From: Bradyrhizobium barranii subsp. apii
GTDB lineage: Bacteria; Pseudomonadota; Alphaproteobacteria; Rhizobiales; Xanthobacteraceae
DNA length: 64,000 nt
Direction: 5' to 3'
NCBI RefSeq assembly: GCF_011516635.5
Contig: NZ_CP096255.1
Coordinates: forward strand, 1,426,001-1,490,000
Below the pieces are notes generated by a model. It searched no databases. It was given only the letters and a program-made list of their open reading frames with translations, and was not told the DNA's origin. Shown one piece after another: positions 47,101 to 55,700 of the stretch (position 1 is the stretch's first letter; every line of letters begins with the position of its first letter). Both the position numbers and the translations under genes were made by a program.

Positions 47101-48720
47101 CTTCCTGTAGAAGGCTACGATCAGGATTTGCTTTGGGAGCTGATGGACGAACCCGGCCCGTCGTCATCTCTTCTTGAGCCAGCCGCGCGCCATGACCAGT
47201 CATCGGATCCCGGAGAGTCCATTCGTCCCTTGAATTGGGGCTACGACCGCCAGCAGTTCCCGGACGAGCCGATCGGTGCACTTGCCAAGAGCAACCTCCT
47301 GCCAAGCAAGGAGGTCCTCATCAACGATGAGCATGACACAGCTGAATTGAGGCCAGCGAAGAGGCCGAGGACCCTAGACAATCTGCACGGCGTTGCCATT
47401 GAGCGGCAACTGAGCGAGATCGTCGCTTCAGGCGGTCGCCTGCTGACGTCGGCCCCCACCCATCAACTGGGTGCATCGCCATGGCAGGCGCAGCCGACGA
47501 TGCAGGGGAGTGGGTACCAAGATGCCACGGCGCTGCAGCGAGCTGTCAGTCGGCCATTGGTCCTCCCGGAAGGTTATGATCAGGATCTGCGTTTGATGGT
47601 GGAAGACGGCCCACCGTGGCCCGGGGTTCCCCCGGAGCAGGCGCAGGACATAGTCCAAGCTGGACAGCAGGAACCTGCCTGGTCCGCCTCAACCTGGTCG
47701 CCGCAGATGCCGCTCAACTTTGATTGGAGTATGTGGCCGATGCTGGAAGCATCGCCAGCGCAGGCTGCCAGGGCTCGTTCAAGCACCTACGCTGGTCTTG
47801 AGCCATTTCTTGCTCTGAATGCGCCGACACCGTCCGAGTTGGGCGACGACGCTCACTTTGCGCCAGCGCACTCTACCAGGGCTCCCTCAGACATCTACGC
47901 TGGTCTTGAGCCATTTCTTGCTCTGAATGCGCCGACACCGTCCGAGTTGCGCGACGATGCTCACTTTGAGCCAGCGCAGGCTGCCGGGGCTCGCTCAAGC
48001 ACCTACGGCGGTCCTCCATTGGTTGATCTGACTGCGGCCACGCCGTCTGAATCACGCGACGATGTTAATTCTGTGCCGGCGTTTCCGAGCACCTCCTACG
48101 ATGCTCAGATCGGGGCTTTAGGTCCGACAGCCTCGCCTCACGGCCGCGGGCTGGTGCTCGAGGACACGGAATGGCTGGGCGACGAGCATGTCCTGAGAGA
48201 TTACCAGCTCCTGGCGCAAGAGTTGCGGGGGAACAATCCGAATCTCGCCGCCCGGACGCGGTTCGTGGATCCTCTCATAACCCTTGTTAGCCTGCGCTTG
48301 GGCACCGAGAGCGAAATGCTACGCGCATTCCAGCGCATCGTCCATGATCAGAATGGTGACGACACAGCCGACTTCCTGTTCCTGCCAGTGAACAATGCCC
48401 GTGCTACGAATCTCCCCGGCACCCATTGGTCGTTGCTGTTTGTTGATCGCCGCGACCGCGAAAGGCCGGTTGCCTATCGCTACGACTCCATGGGGGAATA
48501 CAACAACAGGCCCGCAGCAGAGCTCGCAGCAAGGCTGGGCGCCCGCCTGGAGTCACGCGGCATGACCCAGCAGCTGAACACTTATGATTGCGGCGTCTTC
48601 GTGGTGGACGGCACGCGGGCGCTGGTTAGGCAATTGGAGCAAGGACGAGCACCACACCTGCTGAACCTCAGCAGCCTCGTTGCCAATCGGCAGGCGCTGC
48701 AGAACCGACTCAGCGGCTGA
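44155..48720 (+). CDS. NopD/Bel2-5-like effector, SUMO protease, 1,521 aa
   Basis: Candidate type III effector of the XopD/NopD group, expected to enter plant nuclei and remove SUMO. Residues ~29-1082 are three long repeats of 367, 319 and 368 residues, each starting ERQLSE and each with two helical modules (TARDYAGSLLSLGRWLFANN; LRSFSDYLREN) and one nuclear localisation-like RPAKRPRTLDN (~380, ~698, ~1067). Two 36-residue units with LALNAPTPSEL follow (~1205-1275). The C-terminal C48 domain has the triad His1424 (GTHWSLLFVD), Asp1444 (YRYDSM) and Cys1479 (TYDCGVFVVDG). The reading frame is intact. I see no tts box: an IS1380 end lies 75 bases upstream, so expression may be lost. Confidence 0.85.
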   Translation: MDFPSTKWVSTGPQESSPAAPSADTATFERQLSEIANSGGGGGAMPAASALQPAQSAGVLKGHSKQPLYSEDARLISGLEEALRNGNAANHTARDYAGSLLSLGRWLFANNKDPIAARLDDQSLTNDAREAIKKGPNRRRLLLAIDHLRTFQSTGVVPITGRAELNPHPQDVALIKEYKNEAATGTGRGYATVLRSFSDYLRENNKKGISARLSGKALDGDVESYRKDAGGNRNIGAALADLRKSQAGAKAMERERHISPVPDPEDAALMEPMPVGGAAAQHSASQDAGSWPKELLPVEGYDQDLLWELMDEPGPSSSLLEPAARHDQSSDPGESIRPLNWGYDRQQFPDEPIGALAKSNLLPSKEVLINDEHDTAELRPAKRPRTLDNLHGVAIERQLSERGGAMPAVSALQPAQSAGVLIGRSKQPLYSEDARLISGLEEALRNGNAANHTARDYAGSLLSLGRWLFANNKDPIAARLDDQSLTDDAREAIEKGHHRRLRPAIDHLRTFQSTGGVVPITGRAELNPHPQDVALIKEYKNEAATGTGRGYAAVLRSFSDYLRENNKPSIAARLSGKFLDGDVESYRKDAGGKNIGAALADLRKSQAGAKAMELERHILPGPDPENAVQLEPMPGGGAAAQHASQDAGSWPKELLRPLNWDYDRQQFPDESIGALARSNPLPSEEVVINDEHDTAELRPAKRPRTLDNLHGLAIERQLSEIANSGGGGGAMPAASALQPAQSAGVLKGHSKQPLYSEDARLISGLEEALRNGNAANHTARDYAGSLLSLGRWLFANNKDPIAARLDDQSLTNDAREAIKKGLNRRRLLLAIDHLRTSQSTGGIVPIAGRAKLNPYPQDVALIKEYKNKAATGTVRTYAVVLNSFSDYLRENNKKGIAARLSGKALDGDVESYRKDAGGNRNIGAALADLRKSQAGAKAMELERHISPGPDPENAVLMEPMPAGGAAAQHSASRDAGSWPKELLPVEGYDQDLLWELMDEPGPSSSLLEPAARHDQSSDPGESIRPLNWGYDRQQFPDEPIGALAKSNLLPSKEVLINDEHDTAELRPAKRPRTLDNLHGVAIERQLSEIVASGGRLLTSAPTHQLGASPWQAQPTMQGSGYQDATALQRAVSRPLVLPEGYDQDLRLMVEDGPPWPGVPPEQAQDIVQAGQQEPAWSASTWSPQMPLNFDWSMWPMLEASPAQAARARSSTYAGLEPFLALNAPTPSELGDDAHFAPAHSTRAPSDIYAGLEPFLALNAPTPSELRDDAHFEPAQAAGARSSTYGGPPLVDLTAATPSESRDDVNSVPAFPSTSYDAQIGALGPTASPHGRGLVLEDTEWLGDEHVLRDYQLLAQELRGNNPNLAARTRFVDPLITLVSLRLGTESEMLRAFQRIVHDQNGDDTADFLFLPVNNARATNLPGTHWSLLFVDRRDRERPVAYRYDSMGEYNNRPAAELAARLGARLESRGMTQQLNTYDCGVFVVDGTRALVRQLEQGRAPHLLNLSSLVANRQALQNRLSG
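44239..47400 (+). repeat. Three in-frame ~1-kb tandem repeats
   Basis: Units at 44239-45339 (1,101 bp), 45340-46296 (957 bp) and 46297-47400 (1,104 bp) are each a whole number of codons and very similar in DNA sequence. The middle unit lacks ~48 codons around VEGYDQDLLWELMDEPGP. The high similarity suggests recent amplification. Confidence 0.9.
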
Positions 48721-48721
48721 T

Positions 48722-48737
48722 GTCGTACGCATACGAC
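48722..48737 (+). terminator. Small hairpin after effector gene
   Basis: GTCGTA-CGCA-TACGAC directly follows the stop codon. The same hairpin follows the other NopD-like gene at 56999-57014. There is no T run, so its role as a terminator is doubtful. Confidence 0.3.
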
Positions 48738-48904
48738 GAAGCTTTCAATTACCCATAATTTCGCCGACTCGCGCTGATCCGCGAAATCTTGAATCGAAAG
48801 TATCACTTGTGATTCCTTGCTGAGCACTTGATTCGCGAGGGGGCGCTCTATGGGGCTGACATTAAGGGATCAATCCGCAAAAGGCTGTTTGCGGTCCTGG
48901 AAAG

Positions 48905-49237
48905 GCGAATGTTGGATTGATCGAGAGAGTAGTGGATGCGAGTTTAGGGACGCGGGCTCGGCGACAGATTCCGCAAACTGCTCACGCAGATTGGAAGCGC
49001 CATGGGACAAAGCATCCAGCTCGTCTGCCAGGATTGGGCGAATACCAAGGCAGCCTACCGCTTCTTCTCCAATGACCGGGTCAGCGAAGCGGACATTCTG
49101 ACCGGCCATTTCCAATCGACACGTGATCGTGTCGTCGCCGCTGAAGGTTTGGTTCTTGTGCTGCACGGTACAACCGAGTTCAGCTATCAACGCGAGAAGT
49201 CAGAAGTGATCGGCATCACCAAGAGCATAAACAGTGG
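48905..49237 (+). pseudogene. Tn5/IS50-like (IS4-group) transposase, N-terminal relic
   Basis: The sequence encodes a Tn5-type N-terminal DNA-binding domain: an early out-of-frame piece corresponding to WIDREVVDASLG, then GSAMGQSIQLVCQDWANTKA, AAYRFFSNDRVSEADILTGH and LVLVLHGTTEFSYQREKSEV. It stops being recognisable at ~49237 where I see the leader of another IS. The catalytic domain is missing. Confidence 0.7.
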
Positions 49238-49409
49238 ACGGGATAAGGCGGGAATTGCGTCAAATTCCGCTTACGAAGCTTCTCGCCGAGAGCGTTGACG
49301 AGCTTCGCGAGGAGCTATCGCTGAAAGTTGGTGACGGCGGGAATCGGGAAGGCGGCATATCGTGGGGGTGCTTGACGCCTCCACTTCTCCACCGAAGGAG
49401 CGATATGCC

Positions 49410-49770
49410 GTGTCCAAAGATAACATCATCAAGTTGATTCAGCCAGGAAACGTCGACGATCAACTCACCGAAATCTTGCGCAATGGGGCGCGTGCTCTGT
49501 TGGCCCAGGCGGTCGAGGCCGAGGTCGCGGACTTTCTCGGCAAGCATGCCGATTTGAGGACTGCGGACGGCCACCAGCGCTCGTGCGCCACGGTCACCTG
49601 CCGGAACGCGAGGTGATGACCGGTATCGGTCCGGTCGGCGTCCGCCAGCCGCGTGTACGCGATCGCGAGGCGGAGGCTACCGATCCCGACCGCATCCGGT
49701 TCTCTCCGTCGATCCTGCCGCCCTACATGCGCCGCTCGAAATCGATCGAGACGCTGCTGCCGATCCTTTA
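49410..49770 (+). pseudogene. IS256-family transposase, N-terminal relic
   Basis: A GTG at 49410 begins SKDNIIKLIQPGNVDDQLTE and the protein continues ALLAQAVEAEVADFLGKHAD, typical of IS256 transposases. After a frameshift near 49590 it reads LPEREVMTGIGPVGVRQPRV and ILPPYMRRSKSIETLLPILY. At ~49770 it is replaced by an IS3 fragment. It belongs to the same subtype as the relic at 32985-33240. Confidence 0.7.
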
Positions 49771-49776
49771 CCTGAT

Positions 49777-49945
49777 CCACTTCTGGTTCGGCCGCTCGGC
49801 GGCGAACTGCCGGTCAAGGAGGTTCGCCGGTACGGTCTCGAGCTGTCGATCGCCGCTGTCCTTCGGCAAGCGCCGACGTCGCGGCCGCGCCCGCAAGCCT
49901 TGCAGGCGCATCAGCCGCTCAATCCGGTGCAGGCCGCAAACCGAC
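49777..49945 (-). pseudogene. IS3 element X orfB, internal fragment
   Basis: The minus strand encodes GLHRIERLMRLQGLRARPRR and LPKDSGDRQLETVPANLLDR, matching 20520-20690 of element X almost exactly. Both sides are cut off. It replaces the middle of the IS256-type relic. Confidence 0.75.
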
Positions 49946-50234
49946 TGACCGTCAGCCCATAACCGCCGCCGCCTGACCGGCCGCGCCGTCACCAAAATTT
50001 GGCGATAGCTCCTTCGCGAGGACGTCGGAGAGCCAGTGCTCGGCGCTGACGCTATTGAGCTTACAGGTCTCGATCAACGAAGCTAACTAATCTCAAACCT
50101 TTGAGAAGCGCTCCTTCGGCTCCCGGTCGATTAAGTTGACGATGCCCCGCTACCTCCAGCAGCACCCCAGACGCCATAGAATTGCAACCCATGGTGAGCT
50201 GGGTTTTCCTGTGCATCCGGGGAAAACGCTCTTG
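49946..50234. other. IS debris
   Basis: 49946-50010 resembles the end of the IS256 subtype seen at 33185-33240. About 50020-50085 looks like an IS66 tnpC end. 50107-50152 repeats a sequence found at 11218-11264. No intact gene. Confidence 0.5.
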
Positions 50235-50253
50235 GTCAGCTTCTCGTCAGCCG
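50235..50253 (+). promoter_or_regulatory. tts box (TtsI binding site)
   Basis: GTCAGCTTCTCGTCAGCC matches the first half of the tts-box core exactly (GTCAGCTTnTCG) and half of the second (AAAGCT versus TCAGCC). It lies 52 bases upstream of a well-placed start codon of a candidate effector. Together with position this makes TtsI control likely. Confidence 0.65.
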
Positions 50254-50304
50254 AGCTGTCTATCCAAACAGGCTGCGCATTATGGACCTGATTGGAGGTG
50301 GAAG

Positions 50305-52509
50305 ATGGCGGGCATTGTTGGGCCTTCAGGAGCCGACAGCGCATGGGGATCGAGCAGTTCGAGCCCGGAGCCCGGTCCCGCCCCTGGGGAAGGCGGGCAA
50401 TCTTTCGACAGGGAATTGGAGCGGATGCGCTCCGGAGGAACCGCGCTCATGAGTGAGCCACCCGCGTCCGGTGTGGCAGTCCGGATGCCCTCGAGTGTCG
50501 ACGGAATCAAGGCAGCGAAGCAAAAAATGCGCAGCCTGCTTGAGGGCCTTGATAGTTCTCGAAATGCAGCCACACAAGCCCGGAATCCGTCGGAGACGCA
50601 AGAGCTGATCGATCAAATCGTCAAGGCGGGCTCGGAAGTTCTGGAGTATTACGCGAGCCTCACCCCGGACATGGCGCGCAGGCTTCTTTCCGACAGTCAG
50701 GCTCGTCAAGTCCGCGCCGAAACTATCGCTGCGGGAGACGAATGCAACATCGCGGCCACCTGGATTGTCAACAACCTGGAGGCGAACAGGAGCAAAGCAG
50801 CAGCCGTGCTCGGCCGGATGCGAGATGCCGGCGCTCCGTCCGACCAGCTGGGCCGGGCGGTATCCAGCGTGGCGAAGCATTACGAAGCCTGCTTGGATTG
50901 GTGGGGAAAGAAGGTGTTGCGCTCGGAGCGGATGCGGTCCGTTTATACGGACACCGCCAACTTGCCCAGCACCACGTCCAAGATGCGGGAGGAAGAAGAG
51001 GCCGCGCTACGCCAGCATACCGGCTGGGCACTGTATACGAAGTGCATGTACCTGGAATCGCGCATCGCTCTCGCGCGACTCTTGATCGAGTCGAAGGCGG
51101 CCACGTTCGGCCCAGCCGTGAACGACGCCCTCATGGGTGAGGATGGGCGGGTGCGACTGCTTGGGACCTTTATCGCGGATTTTTTTCCGGCATTCAACTC
51201 GACTTCCCACGCCGTTCTGGAGGGAGCGGCGCTCGACGCAGACCACTGCACCGTTCTGGAAGGAGTCATGGAAAGGCTTTCGGAATTTGCCTCAGGGGTG
51301 CACGGCATCGTTACCCGACTAAGGGGCGCCGGAACGGATGCCGACCTTCCGTTGGAACTGTTGGGCCAGATCGCGGAAGGTGCATGGGTCACCGCGGACG
51401 ACGTCACGCGTCTTTTGGTCGTGCAGCCAAAGACGCCCGCCATGATTGAGCCGCTGGCCCGGACTGCCGTAGTGGTTGAAGGGGGCGCGGCGCGGAGGAA
51501 GGGGAAAGGCAAGCGCGCCCCGGCCGCAGGCGAGCGAAGTTCGGCGGCCGGGCTGCGCGAGCCGCAGCTCGCCACGCCCGACGCTGCCACGGCCCCAACA
51601 GGCAAGGTGATCGTACTCTCGGATTTGGGTACAAAGAAACTCGCGAGCGCGGAGGAGGCAGACGCGAGGGTGTCATCGTCGGCGACTGGGCACCTGGAGA
51701 TATTGCAGGCTCCGCCCTCCAGGAAAGCACTGACCGGATTAATCGAGCGATTGGACGAACTTTTGCAGTTCGATCTGCCCGCTCAGCAAAGCACCGTCTC
51801 GCAAGCGCGCCAGATGAAGCCCGAGGACGCCGATCACGTCGTGGATCTCGTCGTTAAGCGACTGCAGACGCAGGCCTCCGAGATTGAGGCCAGTGTAGTC
51901 GCGCTGGAGGAGCCTCGCCGACGTGTCCTACTCACGCCTGCGCAAGTGCCGGAAGTGCATGACAAAATAACCCGGCTCAAGGCGATGTTGTCCGAGGTGC
52001 AGGGACAGGCGAGCTCTTTGAAGGCGCGAAAGGTGGCGATCACGATCGATTGCATGAAGACCTACGCGTTTCCGTCCCAGAAGTATCTTGAACAGTTGCG
52101 GGCGGCCGGGGAGCTGGCGTCTGTGAATCCACCGCGCGCCTTGAAGGATGATCCGGGGACACTGTTCGAGATCAAGCTGCAGCCCAAGGCCCTGCGCAAT
52201 GGCGCGATGCCAAGCCCGATGTGGGTGCACATCCATACCAAGCGGCCGGTACATGCCTGGCAGTTGGCAACGCTGAGCGATGCCGAGTTCGCCGCTTGCC
52301 ACGTGAAGTCCAATGACCAACGCGGCTACAATCAGGACTGGCAGAGCGCTCGAGCTGCGACGGGGCGCGAGAACGTCGTGATCCACCGCGGGAAGCTCAC
52401 GCCGGCGTTCTGTAGGTCCTTGATGAGCACCGCAGTTGGTGGCCATCCGTGGTATCCCCTTCCCGAGACGGAGCACATGTCGACCCAGATGGCGCGCCTG
52501 GGGATGTAG
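50305..52509 (+). CDS. Candidate type III effector (XopP-like?), 734 aa
   Basis: I chose the ATG at 50305 because GGAGGTGGAAG precedes it. The N-terminus (MAGIVGPSGADSAWGSSSSS) is Ser/Pro-rich and unstructured, as in secreted effectors. The rest is mainly helical, with a basic segment RRKGKGKR (~397) that could be a nuclear signal and a C-terminal domain containing PMWVHIHTKRPVHAWQLATL, ACHVKSNDQRGYNQDW and GGHPWYPLPETEHM. The C-terminal pattern reminds me of the XopP/HLK effector family of Xanthomonas and Ralstonia, but I cannot verify it. A tts box lies upstream, and a NopD-like gene follows 264 bases downstream in the same direction, possibly co-transcribed. Confidence 0.65.
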   Translation: MAGIVGPSGADSAWGSSSSSPEPGPAPGEGGQSFDRELERMRSGGTALMSEPPASGVAVRMPSSVDGIKAAKQKMRSLLEGLDSSRNAATQARNPSETQELIDQIVKAGSEVLEYYASLTPDMARRLLSDSQARQVRAETIAAGDECNIAATWIVNNLEANRSKAAAVLGRMRDAGAPSDQLGRAVSSVAKHYEACLDWWGKKVLRSERMRSVYTDTANLPSTTSKMREEEEAALRQHTGWALYTKCMYLESRIALARLLIESKAATFGPAVNDALMGEDGRVRLLGTFIADFFPAFNSTSHAVLEGAALDADHCTVLEGVMERLSEFASGVHGIVTRLRGAGTDADLPLELLGQIAEGAWVTADDVTRLLVVQPKTPAMIEPLARTAVVVEGGAARRKGKGKRAPAAGERSSAAGLREPQLATPDAATAPTGKVIVLSDLGTKKLASAEEADARVSSSATGHLEILQAPPSRKALTGLIERLDELLQFDLPAQQSTVSQARQMKPEDADHVVDLVVKRLQTQASEIEASVVALEEPRRRVLLTPAQVPEVHDKITRLKAMLSEVQGQASSLKARKVAITIDCMKTYAFPSQKYLEQLRAAGELASVNPPRALKDDPGTLFEIKLQPKALRNGAMPSPMWVHIHTKRPVHAWQLATLSDAEFAACHVKSNDQRGYNQDWQSARAATGRENVVIHRGKLTPAFCRSLMSTAVGGHPWYPLPETEHMSTQMARLGM

Positions 52510-52773
52510 CTACAGGTGGTTTGTCTCGCGCCGGAGCGCCGCTGTGGTGACACGATCAAGTGGCCGTTATCACCGAGAGGAAATCCTCGATGAGCTCGAA
52601 GTCGGCACGAACTCCTCGAACAGATCGACAGCGGGGTCCGATTGAAATTCGATCGGGAGCGTCGTGACCACGGACTTCCTTTCGCTTGGCGGCTGAACCG
52701 TCAAATGCCGGCGCTCAAGTCCAGACGCATACGATCAGCGCTCCTGGCCCTTCATCTTCGAAAGTGAGTACAG

Positions 52774-55700
52774 ATGAACTTCGTCTTAATGAATCGCGTG
52801 CGTCAACAAACGGATAGCGTGGACGCGCAAGATGCCTCTCCGGCCGACTCGTCGGCAGAGGCGGCGGCCTTTCACCGGCAGCTGAGCGAGGTCGCTGTCC
52901 CGTCCTCTCCCGTGCTCATGCAGGTCCGCGCCCATCAAGCGGATGCATCGCGATCTGAGGCGCGGCCCATCATGCGGGCGAGCGGGCAACCATATACGCC
53001 GGCTACGCACGGTGAATGCGGTGGAGCGATGCTGAATGCGTCGGCGCTGCCGCTCGGCCATGCAAATTTGGCCTTCGCAGGTAGCAGCATGGATCCTGTT
53101 TATTCCGAAGATGCGTCTCTTATTGAGGGGCTCGGGCCGGCACTCTTCAAGGCTGGGGCCTCCGAGCGCACCGTCAGGCGCAATGTACGTTGTCTTCTCG
53201 GATTGGGGCATTGGCTCGTAAAGAACGGAAAGCCGGGCATTGCTGCCCGGCTTTCCGAAGAGTCGCTGGACAAGGATGCCCAGGAGTTCGGCAAGCAGGA
53301 GGGGCAGGCCATCGCTACGCCACTGGATCATCTTCGAGCCGCCCAATCGCCGGGCGGCATCGCGCCGATTGCAAGCCGGGTTGAGCTGAATCCCTATCCC
53401 CAAGATGCGGATCTCATCAAAAGGTACAAGGAAGATGCAGCGTCAGGCACCGCCAACACCGTCAGGACCTATGCAGCTCTTCTTATCGATTTCAGTGATT
53501 ACCTCCGTGAAAACGATAAGCCCGGCATTGCTGCTCGACTTGGCGACGGCTCGCTGGATAATGATGTCAGCCAGTATAAGGAGGCGGACCCCCGTGGCCG
53601 CAGAAAAGCCGGGGCCGCACTGGCTCATCTCCTGAGGTCGCCGGCGGGTGCTAGAGCGATCGAGCTCCGGCCTCATATTCGCCCCGTTCCTGATCTCGAA
53701 GACGCGGTTCGCGCCGAGCCGAGGCGGACCCGGGCCGCGACTGCACAGCACAGCGGCTCGAATGGAGCTATCAGCTGGCCGGAGACTCTGCCTGCGAACC
53801 AGCAGGATCTGCTTTTGGAGACGATGGACGGACCCAGCTCCTCGCCGCCTCTCGAGACAATCGCGCACCATCAACAAGCAGCGGATGCAGGAGGGTCTTT
53901 TCGTGACTTGAACTTGCCCCGCGACGACCATGGGGTTCCACCGCGGCATAGCCTGGCATTGGATCCTGCAGAATCCCTTCGCCCCTTGAACTGGCGCCAC
54001 CATGATCACGAACTGTCGGATGAACGTCACAGGAACACCCTCGTGCCAGGCGAGCAGGTTCTCATCAGCGATGAGCATGATACAGGGGAGTTGAGATCAG
54101 CGAAGAGGCAGAAGACGCTAAGCAACCCCCAGGGCGTCGCCGTTGAGCGGCACCTGGTGCAGACCCCATCCCATCAACTGGCGGCGTCACCATCGCAGAG
54201 GCAAGCGCCGATGCCGTCGCGTGCGCACGAATACGCCCCAGCGGCACATTCAGTAGCGAGGCATGTCCGAGACACCGCTAGGCGGCACGACGCATCGCGT
54301 GACGCCGTCAGGAATCAGCTTTCGGTGATGGTGGAAGGCGGCCCATCATGGTCCGTCTTGGTCCCGCCTGAGCGGCTCCAGGGGGCAGAACAAGCCGGAC
54401 CGCAGGAACCCGCCGGGTCCACCTCAACTTGGTCACCGCAGATGCCGCTCGACTTTGATTGGAGCATGTGGCCGAGCTCGGAAACTGCGTCATCCTTGCC
54501 TGTCCCAGCTCAGCTTCCATCCAGATCGTACCAGTTGCGTGATGATGCTACCTTTCGGAACACACTGAACACGTTTGCGCCCGAAAGCCTGCGGTCGTCG
54601 GACGGACTAATCGGCGAGCAGCTCCCGGGCGAAGACGAGGAGCTCTTGGCGAAGTTTCGTGTAGACGCCGAGCGGCGCAAGCTCACCCCAGGAGCCATCA
54701 AGAACAGTGTTTCCGGGCTTGGGATATTTGTTCGCTGGGTCAACGCAAGTCATAGGGGGCCCGTAGCTTCTCGGCTGCGAGGCGGTTCATCGCTGGATGA
54801 GGAAATTGCGGCGTACAGGAGCTTGGGGCGGGACCGTCAGAACAGCATCAAATCGAATCTGAATGTTCTCCGGCGGCTCTTGCGTGGGAGTGAAGAAGCC
54901 GAAGCCCCCGAACCCCGAGTCCTTGGTCGCCCCCGTCGCGTGGTTCCTCATCCCGAAGACGCCACCTTCATCGAGGGAGCGCTCGGCCAAGCCTTGAACG
55001 ATCTTAGAACCACGATTGCGGCGCAGAGGCAGTCTGCGCAGAAGCGGGCTACACGTCTTCGTGCGCTGAGTGCGTGGCTTAAAGAAAACGGCAGGGGGAG
55101 CATAACTGGGCGACTTAACGGCTCTAGCAAGGAGCAGTTAACGCTGGACAACGATGTGCTAGCGTTCCAGCGGACTGGAAGCAGAATACACGGTCCCGAT
55201 TTGTCGCATCTTCGCAGCTACTTAAAACTCATCGAGGCGAACCGAGGGCTGGGGTTGCCAGGCCCTGAGCAGCCGAGCTCGCCGGCCGCGCAGTGCGATC
55301 GGCATTCCGGCTCGGCGCAGGATCTTCCCTCAACGCCAGCCAGCGCGGGAGCTTGGGCTTGGTTGGGTGAACAGCTGCAAGAATCAGCATCACCATCCAG
55401 GCCCCCGTCACATGCTAAGGGCAGGCTTGAGCCATCTGTTGATCTGAATGCGCCGACGCCGTCCGAGTTGCGCGACGATGCTCACCTTGAGCCAGCGCAG
55501 GCTGCCAGGGCTCGTTCAAGCACCTACGCTGGTCTTGAGCCATTTCTTGCTCTGAATGCGCCGACACCGTCCGAGTTGCGCGACGACGCTCACTTTGCGC
55601 CAGCGCACTCTACCAGGGCTCCCTCAGACATCTACGCTGGTCTTGAGCCATTTCTTGCTCTGAATGCGCCGACACCGTCCGAGTTGCGCGACGACGCTCA

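Noticed and set aside
48722..48737. Rho-independent terminator after the NopD gene
   Set aside because: The stem is only six pairs and no T run follows; kept only as a weak hairpin feature.
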